Shown piece after piece: positions 1 to 6,159 of a stretch of 6,597 bases of DNA. Positions within the stretch are counted from its first letter, which is position 1; every line of letters begins with the position of its first letter. Both the position numbers and the translations under genes were made by a program. Source of the stretch: Gammaproteobacteria bacterium (lineage in GTDB: Bacteria; Pseudomonadota; Gammaproteobacteria; UBA9214); the NCBI GenBank assembly GCA_029859555.1, contig JAOUCV010000123.1:1-6597 (forward strand), in the 5' to 3' direction. The notes below the pieces were generated by a model. That model ran no database searches and was not told where the DNA came from. It worked only from the letters and a program-made list of their open reading frames with translations.

Positions 1-101
1 TTGTCCTGTTTGCTGCAGGCTGCCATTAGCAAGCAGGCAGATAGCAGAATCAGGGGCGGGTACTTCGCAAAACATGCAAGGGGATACTGGATGGTCAACA
101 T
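1..101 (-). CDS. Probable lipoprotein, N-terminal fragment (runs off left edge)
   Basis: Reading leftward from the ATG at 101, 33 codons stay open to the window edge. The peptide has a short N-terminal stretch with one Lys at residue 13, a hydrophobic core at about 16-28 (PPLILLSACLLMAA) and then Cys29-Ser-Lys-Gln-Asp. This is the layout of a type II (lipoprotein) signal peptide, with Met-Ala-Ala-Cys as a slightly off-consensus lipobox and Cys29 as the lipidated residue. A GGAG Shine-Dalgarno lies 10 nt before the ATG, which supports this start. A second overlapping frame from an ATG at 118 is also open to the edge, but its product has no signal-peptide character, so it is less likely. The mature domain is outside the window and its function cannot be told. 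By family knowledge such proteins are anchored to the inner or outer membrane facing the periplasm. Confidence 0.6.
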   Translation of the reverse strand, partial: MLTIQYPLACFAKYPPLILLSACLLMAACSKQD

Positions 102-317
102 AAGATTCAAACTCCATTTCAGAACAAAATGTAGTGCAGTCCTGGATTATGAGTGCAAGATTCTACCCGCATGTTTTGCCGGGATCATGGCTGTACAGAT
201 CACCGGACGGGTTGTTGCAGTGGCCGGGAGATACCGCTTTTAACGGTCGTTAGACGCGTAGAAGCTTTTTAGTTATACAATGTAACGTCTTGTTAAATAT
301 TTGAATTATAGTTTACT
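102..317. other. Intergenic region between response regulator and lipoprotein
   Basis: This 216-bp gap has no convincing gene. Its right part (about 255-317) is clearly AT-rich compared with the surrounding coding DNA. On the minus strand a perfect TATAAT occurs at 310-305, just after the response regulator stop codon, but no good -35 box lies 16-18 bp upstream, so a promoter for the lipoprotein is only possible. An imperfect palindrome lies at 272-286. No hairpin followed by a T run is visible after the response regulator, so its transcript may continue into the lipoprotein gene. The plus-strand frame across 1-243 has no family resemblance and opposes the lipoprotein start. Confidence 0.4.
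112..115 (-). promoter_or_regulatory. Shine-Dalgarno GGAG for the edge lipoprotein
   Basis: GGAG on the minus strand sits 10 nt upstream of the ATG at 101. It helps choose the lipoprotein frame over the overlapping frame that starts at 118, because the GGAG lies inside the second codon of that other frame and could not serve it. Confidence 0.5.
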
Positions 318-1691
318 TTAACGCTCGGCAGGCACCATGGGTATCAGGGTGACGTCCACTCGATTATTTCTGGCGGCAATACGATTCCATTCGTAGGCAG
401 TGATATCTTCATGGCGGGGTGGATATTTTGCCAACGGGCGACTGTAGAGGTGTGGCACCAGTTCGATGTCGATACCGCTATTGTTGACCAGCGGGGATGT
501 TGACAGGAAGTTGGCAAAGGCGATGGACTGGCGGCTGCCGAGTGAGGGCAAATCCTGCAGCGGGTGGCCAATCAGCGCACATTCGGTAACCGGCAGGTCG
601 GCGGGTGGCAGCATATAGCCGTCCACTTCACTGCCGTTTAGACAGAACTCGCCCAGGTGCGAGTCCAGTTGCACGGTACCGGTAAAACCCAGTGCCGATA
701 ATCTTGCGACAAGCTCCTGGATGATGGCCAGGCGCCGGTCGCTGTAGGCCTCTTCACGAATGTCATAGGGACTGCTCTGGTTAATGGACCAGGTAATGCT
801 GTCATACAGCATGGCAGATTGCCGCGCGGCATGTTCGTTATTTGTGTCGAGTTGCTTGCGCAGCAAGGTTTTCTCCGAATTGTCTGCGCTGGCCTGTTGC
901 TGCTGAGTCACTTGTGCTGATTGCAGCTGTACAAGTTGCTGGTTGGCAGTATTTAGTGCTATCCGTGCCTGACTGTAGCTGTAGGCCAGCCATAATAACG
1001 GCACCAGCATCACAAGGCCGATCAGCAGTGCCGGGAGGATGCTGCTGCCATTGCTGCGGCGATGATCGCCAAGCTGGTCGACGATCCCGCGGATCTCGCG
1101 AATTTCCTGCGCCATTTCCTGGTGATGATTTTCCAGCAGTTCACCGAGGTGGCTGTGGGTTTCGTTATTGTGGCTAACGGCAACCGCTGCTTCCCGGGCA
1201 ATGGTTTCTATGTCTTCAGCGGTGTCCACTGCTGCAGTTTCTTGCGGCAGCTTGTCCATCATGACCACCCGTTTGCGCCCCGGTACTTCGGCTGTGCGCC
1301 GTTCACTGGCCAGGCCCAGCCTGGTGAGGACCTCATAGAGCTCGGCGGGTTCGACCTGCTTCGGCAAAATACCGATGGCACCGAGCGCGCGTGCCTGGCT
1401 GACATACAGGTCACCTTCCTTGGAGGTGTACATCATGATCGGAATGGTGGCAGTTGCCGGATTACTCTTGATCGCCTGCACAGCCTGCAGCCCATCCATG
1501 CCGGGCATCATGTGGTCCATGAAAATGACGCCAGGAGTTTTGTGGATCAGGTAGTCGAGTGCCTGCTGCGCAGATTCGACGGTGTCGACATGCAGGTCGT
1601 GTTTTTCCAGCATGCGTTTCAGTGTGACGCGTGCGGTTTTTGAATCATCAACAACCAGAGCAAGCCGGTGTGTCATCTGCAGTGTGACCAT
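318..1691 (-). CDS. Membrane-anchored response regulator with C-terminal OmpA-like domain
   Basis: Residues 9-126 form a CheY-like receiver: acidic pair Asp15/Asp16, phospho-acceptor Asp59 in FMDHMMPGMDG, switch-region Thr89 and conserved Lys111 in ILPKQVEP. All catalytic positions are present, so phosphorylation by an unknown kinase is likely. Residues 127-215 form a polar linker. A single hydrophobic segment at about 218-237 is preceded by DHRR, which by the positive-inside rule puts the receiver in the cytoplasm. A Gln-rich probable coiled coil follows (about 240-290). The last 150 residues would then be periplasmic. They hold IGHP (374-377), SRQSIAFANFL (386-396) and ARNNRVDVTLIP (440-451), which resemble a degenerate OmpA-like peptidoglycan-binding domain. 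The protein's only two cysteines, Cys350 and Cys371, lie there. No DNA-binding or enzymatic output domain is seen. Met6 (ATG at 1676) is an equally good start, and neither start has a clear ribosome site. The gene lies 59 bp after ppc on the same strand with no terminator between. The receiver is certain; the OmpA-like reading is inference. Confidence 0.85.
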   Translation of the reverse strand: MVTLQMTHRLALVVDDSKTARVTLKRMLEKHDLHVDTVESAQQALDYLIHKTPGVIFMDHMMPGMDGLQAVQAIKSNPATATIPIMMYTSKEGDLYVSQARALGAIGILPKQVEPAELYEVLTRLGLASERRTAEVPGRKRVVMMDKLPQETAAVDTAEDIETIAREAAVAVSHNNETHSHLGELLENHHQEMAQEIREIRGIVDQLGDHRRSNGSSILPALLIGLVMLVPLLWLAYSYSQARIALNTANQQLVQLQSAQVTQQQQASADNSEKTLLRKQLDTNNEHAARQSAMLYDSITWSINQSSPYDIREEAYSDRRLAIIQELVARLSALGFTGTVQLDSHLGEFCLNGSEVDGYMLPPADLPVTECALIGHPLQDLPSLGSRQSIAFANFLSTSPLVNNSGIDIELVPHLYSRPLAKYPPRHEDITAYEWNRIAARNNRVDVTLIPMVPAER

Positions 1692-1750
1692 GTGGAGAAT
1701 CTGCTGATACTATAACCCAATCGTGTTGCTGCGTGCGACAGTCAATATCC

Positions 1751-4582
1751 CTAGCCGGTGTTGCGCATGCCGCCGGCGATGGCATTGATGCTGCGTAACA
1801 GTGGTTTAAGCCAGCGTTCGCGTTGTTCCTCGGTGAGGTCGGTATTGCGATACCTTGACAGCAGGGTCACCTGGATGTTGTTGAGCGGGTCCAGGTACGG
1901 ATTGCGACGGAACAGCGAAAGGTCCAGCGTCGGGTTTTCTTCCAGCAACTTCTGGATGTCGCAGACCTGTAACACCTGTTCGACGGTACGCTGGTGCTCG
2001 GCGCGGATCTTGCCGTATATACTGCCTGCCATTTCCTGATCGCTGGCCAGCCGGGTGTATTCGCGCGCGATGTTCATTTCGCCCTTGAACAGCGCCATCT
2101 GGATGTTGCCAAGCAGCGCGCGGAAGAAAGGCCAGTCACGGTACATGGCCTGCAGCATGGCAATGCGTGTCGGGTCATTATTACGCCATTTCTCGAGTGC
2201 GGTACCGAGTCCGTACCAGGCGGGCAGGGTGTGGCGGGACTGTGCCCAGCCAAATACCCACGGGATAGCACGAATCGATGTCTTGGAGCGGTCCTGCTGT
2301 TTACGGTGCGAAGGACGCGAGCCGATGTTAAGCAAGCCAATCTCGGTTACCGGTGTGACCTCGTAGAAGTAGTCAAACAGGCCGTCGGTATTATCGATCA
2401 GGTCGCGGTAGCTTTCCTCACCCAGGCGCGTCAGCTCGTCCATGATATCCATGTAGTCACGCCGGTCTTCAACGTGCGACTCGATTACCACGCGACTGGC
2501 TTTCAGCAGGCCGGTGACACCCATCGAGAGTTCATAGGTTGCGGTCTCCAGGTTACTGTACTTATACCTTAATACCTCACCCTGTTCGGTGAACTTGATC
2601 TGACCATGTACCGTTCCGGGTGGTTGCGACAGAATGGCCTCATGCGTCGGGCCACCACCGCGACCAACAGTGCCGCCACGGCCATGAAACAGGCGTGTAT
2701 GGATATTGTATTGACTGGTGATGCTGATAATCTTTTGCTGGGCCTCGTAGAGACTCCAGTTGGAGGCAAGAATGCCACCGTCCTTGCAGGAGTCCGAATA
2801 GCCCAGCATGATTTCCTGGCAATGGCAGGCCTTGTTCAGCAAGCTGCGGTAGGTTTCGTTTTGCAGCAGCTCGGTGAGAATGGCTTCCGCGTGATCAAGG
2901 TCTTCAATGGTTTCAAACAGGGGGCTGATGCGAATCTGGCAAAACCATTCATCGTCCTGTTTGCCCGCCAGACCACACATCCAGGCGAGGTACATGACTT
3001 CAAGTATATGGCTGGCGGAATGCGTCATGGATATGACGTAATTGCCGAATGCGTTTTTACTGACTTCAGACTGCATGGTGCGCATGATATCGAAGACTTC
3101 CAGTGTCTCCCGGGTATCGTCTGAGAGACCGCTGCGATCCAGTAATGGCGGTATTGTCTCCAGTGCCTGCGTCAGTTGTTGCTGGCGTGCAGCCTCATCC
3201 AGTGAGGCGTAATCAATCTCACCCGGCAGTGTTTTCAGGATTTCGCTGATCGCCCCGGTATGGCGCGTTGATTCCTGGCGAATATCGAGGTGCATCAGGA
3301 AGAAGCCGAAGGTTTGCACCAGCCGTATCAGGTCCTTGAGACCGGCATTGGCCAGGTCAGTATCGCCACCGGCAACCAGTGAGTCAGAGATCAGTTGCAG
3401 GTCCTCCAGCAGTTCCTGTTCGTTCGCATAGCCGGTTGTCCGGGTATCCGGGTCGGTGTCGGTATTTTCAATGCGCGCCTCGACGGCGGCCAGGTTCAGT
3501 TTCAGGCGATACTGCATGATGCGTAACTTGTGCCGGTAATGCTCATGCACATAGTCAACCGGCAGGTCCTTGATCGCCTCGGGAAAACGTTGCTCATCGG
3601 CCTGCACGTTTTCCATAAACGCCTCGGGAAAACGGTATAGCATGGACGAGTGTGTCAGGCGTGGGGAGAGCTCCCTGAGTCTGTCTATATAGATGCTCAG
3701 GATTTCCCGCATTTGCATGCGCAGTGCCAGTGCGGTGGTAGCCGGTTTCACAAACGGGTTACCGTCGCGGTCGCCGCCTATCCATGAGCCAAAATGAATC
3801 AGCCCGCCCGGTACTGTGATCGGTGCGGCACTGTCATCTGTCTGGTAGACACGCTGAATGGCTTTTTCCAGGTTACGGTAGGTGGCTGGTACGGCCTCGA
3901 ACAGGCTTTCATGGAAGAAGTACAAACCATTGCGTATTTCGTCCTCGACGCTGGGTTTGTTGACGCGCACCTCGTCTGTGTTCCATAGCACCCGAATCTG
4001 TTGCTTGATTTCCTGTCGGATGGCTTCGCGCTCATCACGACTGATACGCCGGTCATCTAATTCCTCGCTGGTAATAAACAGCCGGCGCAGGGCACGCATG
4101 ACGGTGCGGCGAATGGCTTCTGTCGGGTGTGCAGTAAAGACCGGCATGTAGAGTGCCTCATTCAGCAGCGTCTGGATCTGCTGTGGCTCGATGCCTTCAT
4201 CATGCAGTTCCTGAATGGTTGCGGTGAACGAGCCAAGCCACAGGGGGGCATTCTTGTGTACCAGTCGTCGACGGTGCAGATGCTGAAAAGATTCCTCGGC
4301 AATGTTGACCAGGCTGAAATAGAGATTGAAGGCGCGAATGACGTCAGTCAGTTCGTTCGGCGTGAGATTCTCGATGAGACGTGAAAGGCGTTTAGCGAGT
4401 TTGTCATTTTCCTCCTTGCGCAGGCGTATGTAGCCCTTGCGTAAGGATTCGACGGCATAGAAGATGCCCTCGCCGGACTGTTCACGCAGTACTTCACCCA
4501 GCAGGTTGCCGAACAGGCGAACGCGGCTGCGAAGGTTCTTGTCCTGAACAGTGGTAACTTGTTGTGTTTTATTGCTTGTCAT
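1751..4582 (-). CDS. ppc: Phosphoenolpyruvate carboxylase
   Basis: This cytoplasmic enzyme adds bicarbonate to PEP to give oxaloacetate and phosphate, the main anaplerotic feed of the TCA cycle. At 943 residues it is somewhat longer than the 883 of E. coli but within the family range. Visible hallmarks, with E. coli equivalents from memory: FTAHPTEA with catalytic His152 (His138), FGSWIGGDRDGNP (264-276), HLDIRQESTRH (431-441), GYSDSCKDGG with Lys600 (Lys546), the glycine loop FHGRGGTVGRGGGP with Arg635 and Arg641 (Arg581, Arg587), RAIPWVFGW from Arg771 (Arg713), RNPYLDPLN (893-901) and the C-terminal MRNTG. Counterparts of the aspartate-inhibitor ligands appear kept (Arg641, Lys833, Arg893, Asn941), so feedback inhibition by aspartate is plausible. 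The start at 4582 is effectively forced: no ATG, GTG or TTG lies in frame upstream before a stop, and none downstream until deep in the fold. No normally spaced Shine-Dalgarno precedes it; a hairpin occupies that place. Confidence 0.98.
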   Translation of the reverse strand: MTSNKTQQVTTVQDKNLRSRVRLFGNLLGEVLREQSGEGIFYAVESLRKGYIRLRKEENDKLAKRLSRLIENLTPNELTDVIRAFNLYFSLVNIAEESFQHLHRRRLVHKNAPLWLGSFTATIQELHDEGIEPQQIQTLLNEALYMPVFTAHPTEAIRRTVMRALRRLFITSEELDDRRISRDEREAIRQEIKQQIRVLWNTDEVRVNKPSVEDEIRNGLYFFHESLFEAVPATYRNLEKAIQRVYQTDDSAAPITVPGGLIHFGSWIGGDRDGNPFVKPATTALALRMQMREILSIYIDRLRELSPRLTHSSMLYRFPEAFMENVQADEQRFPEAIKDLPVDYVHEHYRHKLRIMQYRLKLNLAAVEARIENTDTDPDTRTTGYANEQELLEDLQLISDSLVAGGDTDLANAGLKDLIRLVQTFGFFLMHLDIRQESTRHTGAISEILKTLPGEIDYASLDEAARQQQLTQALETIPPLLDRSGLSDDTRETLEVFDIMRTMQSEVSKNAFGNYVISMTHSASHILEVMYLAWMCGLAGKQDDEWFCQIRISPLFETIEDLDHAEAILTELLQNETYRSLLNKACHCQEIMLGYSDSCKDGGILASNWSLYEAQQKIISITSQYNIHTRLFHGRGGTVGRGGGPTHEAILSQPPGTVHGQIKFTEQGEVLRYKYSNLETATYELSMGVTGLLKASRVVIESHVEDRRDYMDIMDELTRLGEESYRDLIDNTDGLFDYFYEVTPVTEIGLLNIGSRPSHRKQQDRSKTSIRAIPWVFGWAQSRHTLPAWYGLGTALEKWRNNDPTRIAMLQAMYRDWPFFRALLGNIQMALFKGEMNIAREYTRLASDQEMAGSIYGKIRAEHQRTVEQVLQVCDIQKLLEENPTLDLSLFRRNPYLDPLNNIQVTLLSRYRNTDLTEEQRERWLKPLLRSINAIAGGMRNTG

Positions 4583-4587
4583 ATGCG

Positions 4588-4614
4588 AAAAAAAGCCACG
4601 CCAGTGCGTGGCTT
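4588..4614 (-). terminator. Intrinsic-terminator-like hairpin immediately before ppc
   Basis: Read on the minus strand, AAGCCACGC, the 4-nt loop ACTG and GCGTGGCTT form a perfect 9-bp stem (4614-4593). It runs into seven consecutive T (4594-4588), the first two of which belong to the stem. This is a textbook Rho-independent terminator for minus-strand transcription. It could end the tesA transcript, whose stop codon lies 155 bp upstream. However, its T run ends only 5 bp before the ppc ATG, and the only strong -10 box seen for ppc lies upstream of it, so it would sit in the ppc leader and could act as an attenuator. On the plus strand the right side is only weakly T-rich and no plus-strand gene ends here. 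Confidence 0.75.
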
Positions 4615-4620
4615 GTTCCT
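4615..4620 (-). promoter_or_regulatory. Candidate ppc ribosome site upstream of the hairpin
   Basis: AGGAAC on the minus strand (4620-4615) ends one base before the hairpin and is the only purine-rich Shine-Dalgarno-like string in the ppc leader. In linear distance AGGA is 34 nt from the ATG, too far to work. If the 22-nt hairpin folds, the remaining unpaired distance is about 12 nt, which is usable. That ribosomes bridge a folded stem here is inference. Confidence 0.3.
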
Positions 4621-4643
4621 GTTGTGGGAAAAGTATTGCACCT

Positions 4644-4649
4644 ATTATA
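4644..4649 (-). promoter_or_regulatory. Probable ppc promoter -10 box (TATAAT)
   Basis: A perfect TATAAT reads on the minus strand at 4649-4644. At 17-bp spacing the -35 position holds only CAGAAA, so this would be a weak-35 or activator-dependent sigma-70 promoter. Transcription would begin near 4637 and give a leader of about 55 nt that contains the hairpin at 4614-4593. The sequence is otherwise unusually AT-rich for this window, which supports a promoter. Confidence 0.45.
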
Positions 4650-4670
4650 AGGATTTCTTATAAGGATTTC
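4645..4670. repeat. Tandem 13-bp direct repeat at the ppc promoter
   Basis: TTATAAGGATTTC occurs twice in a row with no mismatch (4645-4657 and 4658-4670 on the plus strand). On the minus strand each copy gives GAAATCCTTATAA, so the copy nearer ppc supplies most of the TATAAT box and the other supplies TATAAG 13 bp upstream. It may be a local duplication, a pair of activator half-sites, or two staggered -10 elements. Confidence 0.85.
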
Positions 4671-4769
4671 TGCTACTGCCGCAGTTGGCGCGCGCGGACC
4701 GGTCCCGGGTGCAGGTTATTGATGCTGATATACGACGGCGAACTGTCTTATGCCGTCACTGCCGGCAAG

Positions 4770-5450
4770 CTACTGTCCCGGGTTGCTGTCTTGAGTGCCC
4801 GGGGTAACCCTGGTTGTATCCCGCAGCATGGGCTCCAGCCCTGCCCAGATATTGTGCATGATGCCTTTCTGGCCCGCGGCGGTGGGGTGAATGCCGTCAT
4901 CCTGTAGTAATTCACGGTGCTCAGCGACCTGTTCCAGCATGCGTGGAACCAATGGTACGGCATACTGGTCAGACAGGCGACGATAGACGGCAGCGAATTG
5001 CTCATTGTAAGCCGGCCCGTAATTGGGTGGCAGTCGCACCCCGACCAGCAGTATCCGGGCATGCTGCTGCTGGCCATGCGCAATTATTCCGGCAAGGCTG
5101 GCCTCGGTGTCAGAGAGAGCCAGTCCGCGCAGTCCGTCATTGCCGCCGAGCGCAATAATCACGATGGCAGGCTGGTGTGCTTGCAGGGCGCGGACAGTAC
5201 GCCCCAAACCGGTGCGCGAGGTATCACCGCTGATGCTGGCATTGATGAGGCGGTAGTGGTGGCCTGTCGAGTCAAGCTGTTGTTGCAACAGTGCGACCCA
5301 GCCTTCGTCGATATTGATACCATAGGCGCCGCTGAGGCTGTCGCCGATCACCAGTATCGCCGGTGGTCCTTTTTCAGCCGATAGTGCCGGCAGGGTGGCC
5401 AGCAAAAGGGACAACAGCAGCAAACGTATCGAGGTGGAGATTAGTGTCAT
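4770..5450 (-). CDS. tesA: TesA-type periplasmic GDSL esterase / acyl-CoA thioesterase I / lysophospholipase L1
   Basis: This SGNH/GDSL hydrolase cleaves thioester and ester bonds of acyl chains and lysophospholipids; the E. coli relative is multifunctional and periplasmic. The 226 residues start with a Sec signal peptide: Arg9, a Leu-rich core at 10-20 and a likely cut after PALSA (residue 25). The SGNH blocks are in order: GDSLS (36-40) with nucleophile Ser38, SISGDTS (72-78) with Gly75, LGGNDGLRG (101-109) with Asn104, and DDGIHPT (184-190) with Asp185 and His188. GGNDGLRG and IRLP-like VRLPPNYG match E. coli TesA closely. The frame is open for 127 codons further upstream, but that stretch is antisense to ybbA, and the signal peptide begins exactly at the ATG at 5450. 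No strong Shine-Dalgarno is seen. Its start codon overlaps that of ybbA on the other strand. After the stop no terminator appears until the hairpin before ppc. Confidence 0.95.
   Translation of the reverse strand: MTLISTSIRLLLLSLLLATLPALSAEKGPPAILVIGDSLSGAYGINIDEGWVALLQQQLDSTGHHYRLINASISGDTSRTGLGRTVRALQAHQPAIVIIALGGNDGLRGLALSDTEASLAGIIAHGQQQHARILLVGVRLPPNYGPAYNEQFAAVYRRLSDQYAVPLVPRMLEQVAEHRELLQDDGIHPTAAGQKGIMHNIWAGLEPMLRDTTRVTPGTQDSNPGQ
5436..5439 (+). promoter_or_regulatory. Shine-Dalgarno GGAG for ybbA
   Basis: GGAG lies 9 nt before the ATG at 5449, inside GAGGTGGAGA. This favours the start at 5449 over the next ATG at 5452 (12 nt) and over the in-frame GTG at 5395. The site lies within the antisense of the tesA signal-peptide codons. 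Confidence 0.6.
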
Positions 5451-6159
5451 GATGGTTGCCAGTAAATCAGGAAGTTTTGTCGAAGCCCGCAAGCTGGGTA
5501 AACAGGTAGCTACCCGCGAAGGTGTGCTAACCCTGCTGGATGATATCAATTTCAGCATCGATACGGGAACCTCAATTGCGATACTGGGCGCGTCCGGTTC
5601 CGGCAAGACCACATTGCTGGGTCTGCTGGCAGGCCTGGATTCGCCGGACAAGGGTGATGTGATCATCGATGGTTGCGTGCTGAACGACCTTGATGAGGAT
5701 GGTCGCGCGCAACTCAGGGCCGGCATGGTTGGTTTTGTCTTCCAGAACTTCCAGTTACTGCCGGGTTTGACGGCGATCGAGAACGTTATGCTGCCACTGG
5801 AGCTGGCGCAGTCGATACATCCGCGTATCACCGCGAAGGAATTACTTGAGCGCGTTGGACTTGGCGAACGTCTGAATCATTATCCGAACCAGTTGTCGGG
5901 TGGTGAGCAGCAACGTTGTGCCATCGCGCGTGCCTTTGTAACCCGGCCGCGCTGCCTGTTTGCAGACGAGCCGACCGGTAACCTCGACAGTGAAACCGGC
6001 AGACAGATTATCGAACTGTTGTTTGAGTTGAATTCCGAGCAGGGCACAACGCTGGTGATGGCAACCCATGATGCCAAGTTGTCGGCCATGTGTGACCGGC
6101 GTCTGCATCTCGAGGCCGGGCGGCTGCTGCCCCGGGAAAACAGTGCGCCGCATGACTGA
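5449..6159 (+). CDS. ybbA: ABC transporter ATP-binding protein, YbbA family
   Basis: This is a cytoplasmic ATPase of the MacB/LolD type that should power the YbbP permease encoded next. Its 236 residues hold a complete nucleotide-binding domain: Walker A GASGSGKTT (47-55), Q-loop Gln99 in VFQNFQLLP, signature LSGGEQQR (149-156), Walker B CLFADE with catalytic Glu174, D-loop NLDS (178-181) and switch His207. FADEPTGNLD and CDRRL-H-L near the C terminus are close to E. coli YbbA (228 residues). An in-frame GTG at 5395 would add 18 residues lying antisense to the tesA signal peptide; ATG 5449 is preferred because of its ribosome site and the length. The first bases of the gene overlap the start of divergent tesA, and its end overlaps ybbP by 8 nt, which suggests translational coupling. 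The substrate is not known from sequence. In E. coli, YbbA-YbbP has been linked to TesA and to moving hydrophobic molecules in the envelope (recalled, not checked). Confidence 0.95.
   Translation: MMVASKSGSFVEARKLGKQVATREGVLTLLDDINFSIDTGTSIAILGASGSGKTTLLGLLAGLDSPDKGDVIIDGCVLNDLDEDGRAQLRAGMVGFVFQNFQLLPGLTAIENVMLPLELAQSIHPRITAKELLERVGLGERLNHYPNQLSGGEQQRCAIARAFVTRPRCLFADEPTGNLDSETGRQIIELLFELNSEQGTTLVMATHDAKLSAMCDRRLHLEAGRLLPRENSAPHD

Noticed and set aside
1..243. Plus-strand open frame of 80 codons at the left edge
   Set aside because: No recognisable domain, begins with TTG at the window edge without a visible ribosome site, and lies opposite a better-supported lipoprotein start.
233..247. ACCG / CGGT hairpin downstream of the response regulator
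   Set aside because: Only a 4-bp stem with no following T run on the minus strand, so it is not a terminator.
249..255. GTTAGAC matching the integron attC core consensus
   Set aside because: A 7-bp degenerate match is expected by chance, and no paired core site, cassette structure or integrase is nearby.
1692..1750. TTGACT and TATAGT as a promoter for the response regulator
   Set aside because: Both occur on the minus strand but 25 bp apart, too far for a sigma-70 promoter.
1994..2572. Long plus-strand frame inside ppc, and similar antisense frames at 1062-1643 and 2606-3124
   Set aside because: They are shadows of the ppc and response regulator codons, with no family motifs or ribosome sites.
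4696..4707. Self-complementary GGACCGGTCC in the tesA-ppc gap
   Set aside because: A short GC-rich palindrome with no spaced partner or T run; it is plausible by chance.
4734..4757. Inverted repeat GACGGC / GCCGTC with a 12-nt loop after tesA
   Set aside because: Only 6 bp of stem, a large loop and no T run on either strand, so it does not qualify as a terminator.
5395..5448. GTG start for ybbA giving 18 extra residues
   Set aside because: The extension overlaps the tesA signal-peptide codons and is not seen in E. coli YbbA; the ATG at 5449 has a GGAG 9 nt upstream.
5451..5831. Upstream extension of tesA by 127 codons
   Set aside because: It is antisense to ybbA, is rich in low-complexity Ser/Pro/Arg, and would bury the signal peptide that begins at 5450.
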